A stretch of DNA of 5,058 nt from an uncultured Parabacteroides sp. (GTDB lineage Bacteria > Bacteroidota > Bacteroidia > Bacteroidales > Tannerellaceae): NCBI GenBank assembly GCA_900552415.1, contig USAD01000213.1, forward strand, positions 1-5,058, in the 5' to 3' direction. The position numbers were made by a program, and so were the translations under genes. Of the stretch, positions 5,047 to 5,058 are shown piece after piece. Position 1 is the first letter of the stretch. The number at the start of each line of letters is the position of its first letter. The notes under the pieces are model-generated. The model did not search any database, was not told the origin of the DNA, and worked only from the letters and a program-made list of their open reading frames with translations.

Positions 5047-5058
5047 TAGTTAAACAAT

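Overview
The window looks like chromosomal DNA from a member of the Bacteroidales, probably close to Parabacteroides or Bacteroides. The protein sequences read like that group. Genes lack Shine-Dalgarno sites, and near-perfect Bacteroidetes -7 promoter boxes (TAnnTTTG) can be read. The left 860 bases are very AT-rich and nearly gene-free. The rest is ordinary, more GC-rich housekeeping and metabolic sequence.

Layout: (a) 2-70, probable last codons of a gene that enters from the left. (b) 71-860, AT-rich region with a promoter-like site inside an 11-bp inverted repeat, two very small candidate ORFs (46 and 32 codons) of unknown function, a competing-hairpin motif at 535-565, and a nested GC-rich hairpin just upstream of trmD. 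(c) 909-1586, trmD, tRNA m1G37 methyltransferase. (d) 1614-1642, a terminator shared by the convergent genes trmD and tdh. (e) 1665-2580, minus strand, an SDR-type L-threonine 3-dehydrogenase gene broken near its 5' end by what looks like a deletion of about 44 bp. (f) 2581-2848, divergent control region. (g) 2849-4039, kbl, 2-amino-3-ketobutyrate CoA ligase. (h) 4045-4884, a PHP-family histidinol-phosphatase-like protein, five bases behind kbl and probably in its operon. (i) 4912-4965, a strong terminator. (j) 5018-5046, GTCCC-type repeats at the right edge.

The functional core is threonine catabolism. Tdh oxidises L-threonine to 2-amino-3-ketobutyrate, and Kbl splits this with CoA into glycine and acetyl-CoA. 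The two genes are divergently transcribed from a shared 268-bp region that has facing ACCTTTG boxes. In this sequence tdh appears inactive while kbl is intact, which is the most noteworthy point in the window. I see no convincing undescribed multi-gene system. The promoter within an inverted repeat ahead of an orphan small ORF is the next best lead, and it is speculative.
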